A DNA stretch of 64,000 nt from Curvibacter sp. AEP1-3 (GTDB lineage Bacteria; Pseudomonadota; Gammaproteobacteria; Burkholderiales; Burkholderiaceae_C). Positions 34,357 through 42,136 of this stretch are shown one piece after another. The notes below the pieces were generated by a model that made no database searches, was not told the DNA's origin, and saw only the letters and a list, made by a program, of their open reading frames with translations. Every line of letters starts with the position of its first letter. Within the stretch, counting starts at the first letter, position 1. The stretch spans positions 3,016,201-3,080,200 of the forward strand of contig NZ_CP015698.1 of the NCBI RefSeq assembly GCF_002163715.1, read 5' to 3'. Position numbers and translations under genes: made by a program.

Positions 34357-37300
34357 TTAGTCCAACAAGAGGGTACCGTTTCGGATCAGCGTTTGTAAAA
34401 GAAGCGACTCGTTGCCGCTTGTGGTGCCTACCGCGGTGTACAAGTTGACGTTGTCTAAAACAATTCGTTGATCTTCAGCTGCCGCCGAGTAAGTTCCGCC
34501 AGCAAAGCCGCCGGTGCTACTGATGCGAATTTCAGTGTTAGCTCCATTAATGTTGATATCAATGTAGTTCAGCAAGTTAGAAATCGCTACATCCGTAGCT
34601 GCACTACCGCTATTGCCAGATGACGTGTGCTCGCCGACAAGAAGCTCTCTTAAGTCGAGAACATCTCCTCCGCTAAGAGACACATTGCTATAGCCCCCGC
34701 CATAGTTGAAGTCTGTGACATGGTCTACAGCTGGTGAGCCCGCTGTCCCTCCGTCATTGAGTCTCCATGCGAAAGTGTCAGAGCCTGTACCACCGGTCAA
34801 TATGTCATTTTCTTTGCCGCCGACGATGAAGTCATTCCCGTCAAGCCCGCTAATGGTGTTTGCCGCGCTATTGCCTTCAAGCCGGTTAGCGGATGCATTA
34901 CCTGTGAGGTTAATTGCCCCGCCGTCATAGGCAACCAGATTTTCGAGGTTAGTTGCGAGGACGTAAGTTGTGCTGAGGTTTGTTGAGACGTAAGTGGAAT
35001 CAAGTTGGACAGTGTCAGTGCCAGAGCCTGCCGCTTCGACGATAGTGTCCAATGTGTCACTCAGTCGGTAGAAATCATCCCCAACCCCACCGGTTAGCGT
35101 GTCTGTACCTGCCCCGCCGATCAACAGATCGTTGCCGGTGCCCCCGTTCAATACATCGTTTCCGGCGCCGCCTTCCAATGTGTCAGCTGCATCGCCGCCG
35201 TTCAGCGTGTCATTGCCATTGCCGCCTATCAAATAGTCACGGCCAGCGCCGCCAGTCAACGTATCGTTCCCTGTTCCCCCATCCAAAATGGAGCCGGTCC
35301 GCAGCTGCCAAGTCGACGTGGTGCCATCGTAGACAAGGTCTTGAATTCTTGTGTCAGCGATTGTGGGCGCTGACTCATTGGTAAACATGGCTGTGTTTGT
35401 CAGCGACATTACTTGCCAAGTACCGGAGCTGCTCGATTTGTATTCAATCCGCAGCCGCGAGTTTCCGCCTTGTTCCCAATAAAGGAGCTCTAAGGATTGA
35501 AGTCCGCCGGCCAAGTCACCCAATTGCACATTGTTAAAAATGCGTGTCGTTGGGCCTTGGTTACCGTCGTACTCAAGCAACGTGTGGCCGTCTACGTTCA
35601 ACCGGAAACCATCGTCCGCAGTAACGCGGAAATCATACGAGCCTGGTTGTGTGTAGAACTTGCCGGAAATTCGAATTGCTGCGTCGGTTGTCGTTCCAAG
35701 CCCCGAGGTGCCGTTGGTATTCCCCACACCAGTTTGAACCAACCCAGTAGATAGGTCTTGATCCAAGAAGTTACTTAGCGCGCGAGTTGTAGAGTTTGCG
35801 TTTCCATCATTGGCAAGTAAGGCACTGCCTGCTGCTCTGTTTTGGTTTGAGCCCAGTGACGAATTGACTGTGGGGTTGAAGCCGTAGTCAATATTCCGCG
35901 CTTTGAAGCTCACATCGGCAACATTCGCATTTGCAGTGGTGGACGTGCCAACAATGCTTGCTCCGCCAGCCAATGCATTTCGACCATCAATAATGGTGTA
36001 CATGTCCTCAACGGAGTTCAAATTACCTGCAGCAAGGTGAACACCAAAAGTGGCGGTTCCGTCGTCACTGTGGGTTCGACCCGTAGTGGTCGCCGTTTCG
36101 TTATATCCGTAGTACTCGCCGTTGAAGCCGGTTGCAGATCCCGTGAGTGGTACAACGGTAGGCGGAGGTGCCACGGTATCTTGAGCTCCGTTTACGTTGA
36201 TGGTGAGCGTAGCGCTATCTGACTGCCCCGTTCCATCACTGACGGTGTAAGTGAAAACATCCTGTGCAATCTGTCCGGCGATTAAATTTTGAACAGCAGA
36301 GCTGGAGTTGTTCAGGACGTAGTCATATCGCCCATCTGAGTAAAGCGTCAACGTTCCATAGGTGCCTACAAGTGCAGTTCCAATAGTGCCTGAAGTACCT
36401 GTTCCAATTTCGAGTCCTGTACGGACAGCGGTCACGGTAAGGGTGTTTCCATCCAAGTCCGTGTCTTTGCCCGCAGCGTTCCCGGCGCTCTGTATTACAC
36501 CGTTGGCTGCGGTGACATTTAACGTTGTTACTGCGGCATCCTCAGTCACCGAATTGGAGTCATTCCCTGCGACGGGCGGATGATCATTGTCCAAAATAGT
36601 GGCGCTACCTGTGGCGCTGCCATTTGTAGTGGTGCCTGAGGTGCGGGTTGCAGTGAGTGTGAACGTTTCGTCTGCTTCTGAAAGGCCGTCATTTGTGATG
36701 GGGGTGCGCACCAGCACGGAGGTCGTGCCTGCAGCGATGGTTGCAGTCGTGGCGTTGGACCAAGTGGTACCACCATCGGTCGACACCTGCAGGTTGGTGG
36801 CGGTGGCGCTGCCGTAGTCGGTACCGGTTCCGGTGGCGGAGCCGTTGGTCAAGGCCAAGTTGACCGAGGTTGCAGTCGTTGAGGCGTTGTTCAGGCTGAC
36901 CGTGAACTGTGCAAAACCGGCGTTCTCTGCCACGGTTGGGCTCGAGACCGACAGGGTTGGCGTGTCGTTGTCGGTGCCTCCTGTTCCGGTGCCATCGTCA
37001 CGGATGGTGCCCACACCCAGGTTGTCGGTGATCGTGGCATTGGTGGGCGTCACCAAGTTCACATTGAAGGTTTCTGCGCCTTCAAAGATTGCAGGGGCAT
37101 CGTTGGCGATATTGACCGTAATGGTTTGAGTCGTCACGCCGGGGGCGAAGGTCAACGTACCAGTGGTCGATGTGTAGTCCGAGCCAGCGGTGGCGGTGCC
37201 ATCGCTTGTGTTGTATCCCACGGTGACGGTCTGGCCGGAAGCGGCCGAGAGGGTCACGGTGAAAGTGGCAGTGCCTGCAGCTTCGTTGACGGTGATGTCA

Positions 37301-39990
37301 TTGACCGACAAGCTCGGCGTTGCATCATCGTCGGTGATGGTGGCAGTGCCGTTAGCAGATGCATTGGTCGTGGTACCTGCAGTACGCGTTGCTGTCAGTG
37401 TGAAATTCTCATTGACCTCATCGAGCGCATCGTTGGTGATGGGGGTGCGCACCAGCACGGAGGTCGTGCCTGCAGCGATGGTTGCAGTCGTGGCGTTGGA
37501 CCAAGTGGTACCACCATCGGTCGACACCTGCAGGTTGGTGGCGGTGGCGCTGCCGTAGTCGGTACCGGTTCCGGTGGCGGAGCCGTTGGTCAAGGCCAAG
37601 TTGACCGAGGTTGCAGTCGTTGAGGCGTTGTTCAGGCTGACCGTGAACTGTGCAAAACCGGCGTTCTCTGCCACGGTTGGGCTCGAGACCGACAGGGTTG
37701 GCGTGTCGTTGTCGGTGCCTCCTGTTCCGGTGCCATCGTCACGGATGGTGCCCACACCCAGGTTGTCGGTGATGACAGCGCCGACGGCGTTGGAGAGGTT
37801 GATATTGAAAGACTCAGCGCCTTCAAAGACCGTGTCGTTGTTGATGGAGACGGTGATGGTCTGGGTGGCGACGTTGGCGGCGAAGTTCAATGTGCCTGCG
37901 ACGGCGGTGTAGTCGTTGCCTGCGCCGGAGGTGGCGGAGTCATTGGCGCTGGCGTACTGGACGGAGGCGGCCTGGGTGAGGTCGCCTGCGCGGGTGACGG
38001 TGAAGGTGACGGTGCCGGCGGCCTCATTGATGATCACATCGTTGATGGAGAAGCCTGGTCGGTCATCGTTGGCAGTGCCGCCACCGGGCAGGGTGCGGCC
38101 ATCGTCGACGATGGTGCCGGTAGCACTGGAAGTGCCCAAGGTAGCGCCGGAGACATTGGAGAGGGAGACGGTGAAGTCTTCGCTGATCTCGTAGGTCGTA
38201 TCGTTGGTGATGTTGACCGTAATGGTCTTGGTCGTCTCATTGGCCGCAAAGGTCAGAGAGCCGTTGGTTGCGGTGTAGTCCTGACCGGCAGTGGCAGAGC
38301 CATTGGCGGTTGCGAAATCGACGGTGACAGGCAGGTTGGTCGAGCCGGTCTTGGTGACGGTGAAGGTGACGGTGCCGGCGGCCTCATCGATGACCACATT
38401 GGAGCCGATGGAGACAGAAGGACGGTCATCGTTGGAGGTACCGCCGCCGGGGAGGGTGCGGCCATCGTCGACGATGGTGGCGACTTGAGAGTTGTCACCG
38501 ATGGTGGCGTTGGTGGGCGTGCTGATTTGCAGGCTGAAAGTCTCGGCACCTTCGAAGACCGTGTCATTGGTGATGGGCACGGTGATGGTCTTGGAGGTCT
38601 CGTTGGCTGCAAAAGTCAGAGTACCTGCGGTCGCGGTGTAGTCGCTGCCGGCGGCGGCGGAGCCGTCCACGGTAGTGAATGCCACGGAGGAAGCCAGATT
38701 GGTGGAGCCGGTCTTGGTGACCGTGAAAGTGATGGTGCCTGCGGCCTCATCGACGATGAAGTCTGATCCCACGTTGAAGACCGGGCGGTCGTCGTTGGCG
38801 GTACCACCGCCGGGCAGAGTGCGCCCGTCATCGACGATGGTGCCCACGCCTTGGCTGTCGGTGATGACAGCGCCGACGGCGTTGGAGAGGTTGATATTGA
38901 AAGACTCAGCGCCTTCAAAGACCGTGTCGTTGTTGATGGAGACGGTGATGGTCTGGGTGGCGACGTTGGCGGCGAAGTTCAATGTGCCTGCGACGGCGGT
39001 GTAGTCGTTGCCTGCGCCGGAGGTGGCGGAGTCATTGGCGCTGGCGTACTGGACGGAGGCGGCCTGGGTGAGGTCGCCTGCGCGGGTGACGGTGAAGGTG
39101 ACGGTGCCGGCGGCCTCATTGATGATCACATCGTTGATGGAGAGTGTTGGCGTGTCGTTGTCAACAATGGTGCCAATGCCTGTCACTCCCCCCATCGTCA
39201 ATGGAACAGTTTCATTCTGCTCATACAAAAGATCGTCGATCGCCGCAATTGAGACGGTAAAGCTACTGACACCACTAGGAACAGTCACAGTGCCTGTCGC
39301 GGAGTTATAAGTTACACCGTTACTGAATATGGGAGTGCCATAGTCCGACGAGGTTGCAGTGCCGCTTCCAAGTGAAAAGGAATAAGTAGTCGAAGTAATC
39401 GTGCTTCCAGATAGCGAAACACTGTAGACCAAGGTATTGCCCTCAGTTTGGGTCGGGCTCGATACGCTGCTGACAGTGGGTGCCGGCGCCGTTGTTAGTT
39501 GGGTGCCGAATGGGGGGAATTCCTCCGAACTACTGTCTGCAGCTCTGTCAATGGATAAGGGCGTTACTGTTTCATTGATACGTATTACTCGCACAAAACT
39601 GTGCGAGTCACTCGCATCTCCCCCACTTAAACCGGCAGCTGTCGGATCCAGTTCAGCAGAAAGATCACCTCCAGATGCAATGACTCTGGCGATGGCTGCA
39701 GGACTGCTGTTGAGGTCTTTGAGTGCTGCGTTGGTTGCATCTTCTGGAGCGAAGCCCAATAAATTGGCATCAATTAGCAGTTCGCGACCCGACTCAAGGC
39801 TGATTTCCCGTCCGTTCGGGAGTGCAAGCTCCAAGCGCGTCCCGTCTTCGGTAAGAACAATTTGGCCTTCCTGTATCTCATCACCCAATTTGATGGCGCG
39901 TTTGCTACCGTCAGGTGAAACCACCCATGCATTACCTTGCAGGATGACAACAACGCCGCGGGCTTGGGCAGAAATTTGGGAAGTAGCCAT
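34357..39990 (-). CDS. Giant LapA-like adhesin: retention module, Calx-beta repeats, PA14 and RTX domains
   Basis: 1877 residues, secreted by type I secretion. Residues 1-125 form a retention module with the LapG cleavage motif TAAG at 117-120. From ~170 to ~1130 there are about eight Calx-beta repeats (INEAAGTVTFTVTRAGD-type). A VCBS/cadherin-like segment (~1130-1270) and a PA14-like domain (~1280-1530, FNGEYYGYNETA to YWEQGGNSRLRIEY) follow. Glycine-rich RTX nonapeptides (GGAGNDVLNGGTGND) lie near 1560-1640, and a type I C-terminal target ends with ESLLLQTLIRNGTLLLD. Predicted to hold cells to surfaces in a calcium- and c-di-GMP-dependent way. CTGGAG precedes the ATG. It is last in the lapB-lapC-regulator series, with 92 bases before it. 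Confidence 0.93.
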   Translation of the reverse strand: MATSQISAQARGVVVILQGNAWVVSPDGSKRAIKLGDEIQEGQIVLTEDGTRLELALPNGREISLESGRELLIDANLLGFAPEDATNAALKDLNSSPAAIARVIASGGDLSAELDPTAAGLSGGDASDSHSFVRVIRINETVTPLSIDRAADSSSEEFPPFGTQLTTAPAPTVSSVSSPTQTEGNTLVYSVSLSGSTITSTTYSFSLGSGTATSSDYGTPIFSNGVTYNSATGTVTVPSGVSSFTVSIAAIDDLLYEQNETVPLTMGGVTGIGTIVDNDTPTLSINDVIINEAAGTVTFTVTRAGDLTQAASVQYASANDSATSGAGNDYTAVAGTLNFAANVATQTITVSINNDTVFEGAESFNINLSNAVGAVITDSQGVGTIVDDGRTLPGGGTANDDRPVFNVGSDFIVDEAAGTITFTVTKTGSTNLASSVAFTTVDGSAAAGSDYTATAGTLTFAANETSKTITVPITNDTVFEGAETFSLQISTPTNATIGDNSQVATIVDDGRTLPGGGTSNDDRPSVSIGSNVVIDEAAGTVTFTVTKTGSTNLPVTVDFATANGSATAGQDYTATNGSLTFAANETTKTITVNITNDTTYEISEDFTVSLSNVSGATLGTSSATGTIVDDGRTLPGGGTANDDRPGFSINDVIINEAAGTVTFTVTRAGDLTQAASVQYASANDSATSGAGNDYTAVAGTLNFAANVATQTITVSINNDTVFEGAESFNINLSNAVGAVITDNLGVGTIRDDGTGTGGTDNDTPTLSVSSPTVAENAGFAQFTVSLNNASTTATSVNLALTNGSATGTGTDYGSATATNLQVSTDGGTTWSNATTATIAAGTTSVLVRTPITNDALDEVNENFTLTATRTAGTTTNASANGTATITDDDATPSLSVNDITVNEAAGTATFTVTLSAASGQTVTVGYNTSDGTATAGSDYTSTTGTLTFAPGVTTQTITVNIANDAPAIFEGAETFNVNLVTPTNATITDNLGVGTIRDDGTGTGGTDNDTPTLSVSSPTVAENAGFAQFTVSLNNASTTATSVNLALTNGSATGTGTDYGSATATNLQVSTDGGTTWSNATTATIAAGTTSVLVRTPITNDGLSEADETFTLTATRTSGTTTNGSATGSATILDNDHPPVAGNDSNSVTEDAAVTTLNVTAANGVIQSAGNAAGKDTDLDGNTLTVTAVRTGLEIGTGTSGTIGTALVGTYGTLTLYSDGRYDYVLNNSSSAVQNLIAGQIAQDVFTYTVSDGTGQSDSATLTINVNGAQDTVAPPPTVVPLTGSATGFNGEYYGYNETATTTGRTHSDDGTATFGVHLAAGNLNSVEDMYTIIDGRNALAGGASIVGTSTTANANVADVSFKARNIDYGFNPTVNSSLGSNQNRAAGSALLANDGNANSTTRALSNFLDQDLSTGLVQTGVGNTNGTSGLGTTTDAAIRISGKFYTQPGSYDFRVTADDGFRLNVDGHTLLEYDGNQGPTTRIFNNVQLGDLAGGLQSLELLYWEQGGNSRLRIEYKSSSSGTWQVMSLTNTAMFTNESAPTIADTRIQDLVYDGTTSTWQLRTGSILDGGTGNDTLTGGAGRDYLIGGNGNDTLNGGDAADTLEGGAGNDVLNGGTGNDLLIGGAGTDTLTGGVGDDFYRLSDTLDTIVEAAGSGTDTVQLDSTYVSTNLSTTYVLATNLENLVAYDGGAINLTGNASANRLEGNSAANTISGLDGNDFIVGGKENDILTGGTGSDTFAWRLNDGGTAGSPAVDHVTDFNYGGGYSNVSLSGGDVLDLRELLVGEHTSSGNSGSAATDVAISNLLNYIDININGANTEIRISSTGGFAGGTYSAAAEDQRIVLDNVNLYTAVGTTSGNESLLLQTLIRNGTLLLD
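36695..37032 (-). repeat. Long internal direct repeat in adhesin, copy 1a
   Basis: 338 bases that appear identical to 37436-37773 (offset 741 bases, 247 codons). It covers most of a Calx-beta module beginning NDTPTLSVSSPTVAENAG. Confidence 0.88.
37436..37773 (-). repeat. Long internal direct repeat in adhesin, copy 1b
   Basis: Second copy of the 338-base unit at 36695-37032. Identity at synonymous sites points to recent duplication or gene conversion. Confidence 0.88.
37764..38051 (-). repeat. Long internal direct repeat in adhesin, copy 2a
   Basis: 288 bases that appear identical to 38856-39143 (offset 1092 bases, 364 codons). Encodes the module INDVIINEAAGTVTFTVTRA. Confidence 0.88.
38856..39143 (-). 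repeat. Long internal direct repeat in adhesin, copy 2b
   Basis: Partner of 37764-38051. The repeats are in frame, so unequal recombination would add or remove whole modules. Confidence 0.88.
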
Positions 39991-40082
39991 GTAAAAACTC
40001 CAGAGACAGCAAAACTAGCTGATCAATGTAGTGCTTTACCGGCTCCTCGCCTATTGGACTTAAGTACAGGGTGTGTGACGGA

Positions 40083-40721
40083 TTACTGAATTCCGTGCAC
40101 TTTCAAGGCAAGCTGCAGTCGGTCTGTGACCCCTAGCTTTTCGAACACGGCACTTAAATGCGCCTTGACGGTGCGTTCAGTAATGTCGCATTGCTCTGCT
40201 ATAGCCAAGTTCGATGCGCCATGGGCTGCCATTTTGGCGACTTCGCGTTCCCGGACGGTGAGTTCAGCATCCCAAGCCCCCGGCGTGGAACGTATTGAAG
40301 GTTTCGCGCGGTTTGCCGTTTGGATCAATTGCTGCATCAAATGCTGGCCTATCCAGACGTGGCCGGCCATGGTGACCTGGTGGACCTGCAGGAGCGTCTC
40401 CGGATCCGAAAATGCATGGCAATAACCTGCGCATCCAAGGTCCAAGGCTGCTATCGCTTCTTCATCTTTCGGGTATGAGCTTGCGGCCACAATGCGCATT
40501 TGCTTGTCATGCAAAAGATCGTTCCATTCAGTCGAGGCCCATGGGGGTACATCACCCACCTTCAGATCCAACCAAATGACGTCGCCATTTCTCCGGGCTA
40601 GCTGCTTGAGAGCTGCAAAACTTTCCAGCTCAACAGCGGACTTGATCTTTAGCGCGTCCCGCCAGTGCTTCAATAACCCTTTGTCTTTGCTAACCAGCAA
40701 AGGCGCCGTATTCCTTCTCAT
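40083..40721 (-). CDS. LuxR-type transcriptional regulator with degenerate receiver domain
   Basis: 212 residues. The C-terminal LuxR helix-turn-helix (~150-212) is clear: LTVREREVAKMAAHGASNLAIA, ERTVKAHLSAVFEKLGV. The N-terminal half resembles a response-regulator receiver, but the acidic pair after strand 1 is SKD and the conserved Lys is missing (CHAFSDPETL), although an Asp occurs in VIWLDLKVG. It is therefore probably phosphorylation-independent. Its ATG overlaps the stop of the membrane-fusion gene by four bases, so it is made together with the secretion machinery and likely controls the adhesin gene just downstream. Confidence 0.9.
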   Translation of the reverse strand: MRRNTAPLLVSKDKGLLKHWRDALKIKSAVELESFAALKQLARRNGDVIWLDLKVGDVPPWASTEWNDLLHDKQMRIVAASSYPKDEEAIAALDLGCAGYCHAFSDPETLLQVHQVTMAGHVWIGQHLMQQLIQTANRAKPSIRSTPGAWDAELTVREREVAKMAAHGASNLAIAEQCDITERTVKAHLSAVFEKLGVTDRLQLALKVHGIQ

Positions 40722-42136
40722 CGCTCTGACATCGCCTTTGACTTTGCGCGCAGGATGGGCTTCATCAGATATGCCAGCACGGATTTTTTGCCTGTCAGGA
40801 TGTCGACTTCCGCCACCATGCCAGGAATGATGGGCAATTTTTGTTGACCGATCGTGGTGGAAAGGGTTCTTACGCGGACCACAAAGAACGCATTCCCCTT
40901 CTCATCGACAACACTGTCAGCGCCAATTTGCTCCAACGTGGCCTCCAAACCGCCATACACCGCAAAGTCATAGGCAGTAAACTTGACAAGCGCTTTTTGG
41001 CCGGGGCGCAAAAATGCAATATCTCGTGGCAAGACGCGTGCTTCCAATAGCAAAGCATCGTCAGATGGCACTAATTCGATGAGATCTTTGCCGGGTTGAA
41101 CTACGCCGCCCACAGTGTTCACACGCAGCTGTTTGACCGTTCCGTTGACCGGTGACCTGATCTCGGTCTGTTTAACCCGGTCCTCGAGCGCGGTGCTGCC
41201 TTCAGAGAGGGCATTCAGCTTGGCATTGGTTTCGCTCAACTCGGAGCGCGCGATATTTCTGAAAGTCAGTTCTACTTCTTGGATTTTTCGGTTCGATTCG
41301 GCAACCGCCGACTCCAACCTGGGGATATCGGAGTTGGCACTGTCTCGCTCACCACGGTAGCGGGCAACATCGCGTTCCAATCTCAAAAGCTCTACGTCTG
41401 AGATGGCTCCTGTTTTTACCAAGGGGCGGGTCAGCTCCAGCTCTTTAGCCGTCAGGGTGTAGCTCTGCGAAGCCTGCTCGCGTCGGGCTTTCACCGAGAT
41501 CAACTCCTGGGAGCGCTGTGAAGATTGCTGTCGTGCAACCCCGACCGTCGCATCCAATTCGGCCCGACGTGACTCATACAGTGCACGTTCTTGCTCCACA
41601 ATTTCTGGCGCCTGTTTCAACACTTCTTCGGGCGGCACGAAGCGTGACCCTTCGGCCAGTGCACGGAGGCGGGCGCCTTTGGCCAGCAGAGAAAGGTACT
41701 GGGATTGGTTTTCCCGCAGCGAGGAAACCATCCGCGTCGGATCCACTTTCACAAGCAAATCACCGGTCTTTACCACTTGCCCTTCGCGCGCAAGGATTTC
41801 AGAGATGATGCCGCCATCCAAGCTCTGCAATATTTGAATCTGGCGCGATGGGATGACCTTGCCTTCACCGCGAGTGACCTCGTCCAATTCAGCAAAAGCA
41901 GACCAAATCAACAGCACCAGCACCGTCAGGGCGCTCAACCACACCAAAATGCGGGCGCCTTGGGGTGTTTGCTCTGCGATGGCCCAGTCGGCATTGGCGT
42001 CGAAGTCGCTGTCCAATTCTTTCTGTTTGCCTGTAACCGCAAGCATCAACTTGTCCAGGAAGCGTGAGCTTGTTCCGTAAAACTTGTCCCAAAGAGTAGG
42101 TGTTGTCCGGGTGGCTTGTGGATCGGGGTTCATCAT
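40718..42136 (-). CDS. Type I secretion membrane fusion protein (HlyD family, LapC-like)
   Basis: 472 residues. One transmembrane helix (about 64-82, ILVWLSALTVLVLLIWSAF) follows a cytoplasmic N-terminus. Then come a biotinyl-lipoyl-like half, a long coiled-coil periplasmic hairpin (~150-330) and the C-terminal beta domain ending in the HlyD signature IPGMVAEVDILTGKKSVLAYLMKPI. It links the ABC transporter to the TolC-like channel. It overlaps both neighbours by four bases. Confidence 0.94.
   Translation of the reverse strand: MMNPDPQATRTTPTLWDKFYGTSSRFLDKLMLAVTGKQKELDSDFDANADWAIAEQTPQGARILVWLSALTVLVLLIWSAFAELDEVTRGEGKVIPSRQIQILQSLDGGIISEILAREGQVVKTGDLLVKVDPTRMVSSLRENQSQYLSLLAKGARLRALAEGSRFVPPEEVLKQAPEIVEQERALYESRRAELDATVGVARQQSSQRSQELISVKARREQASQSYTLTAKELELTRPLVKTGAISDVELLRLERDVARYRGERDSANSDIPRLESAVAESNRKIQEVELTFRNIARSELSETNAKLNALSEGSTALEDRVKQTEIRSPVNGTVKQLRVNTVGGVVQPGKDLIELVPSDDALLLEARVLPRDIAFLRPGQKALVKFTAYDFAVYGGLEATLEQIGADSVVDEKGNAFFVVRVRTLSTTIGQQKLPIIPGMVAEVDILTGKKSVLAYLMKPILRAKSKAMSER

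Noticed and set aside
36695..39143. Regular repeats as a CRISPR array
   Set aside because: Units are hundreds of bases long, in frame and encode Calx-beta modules; no short repeat-spacer pattern and no cas genes.
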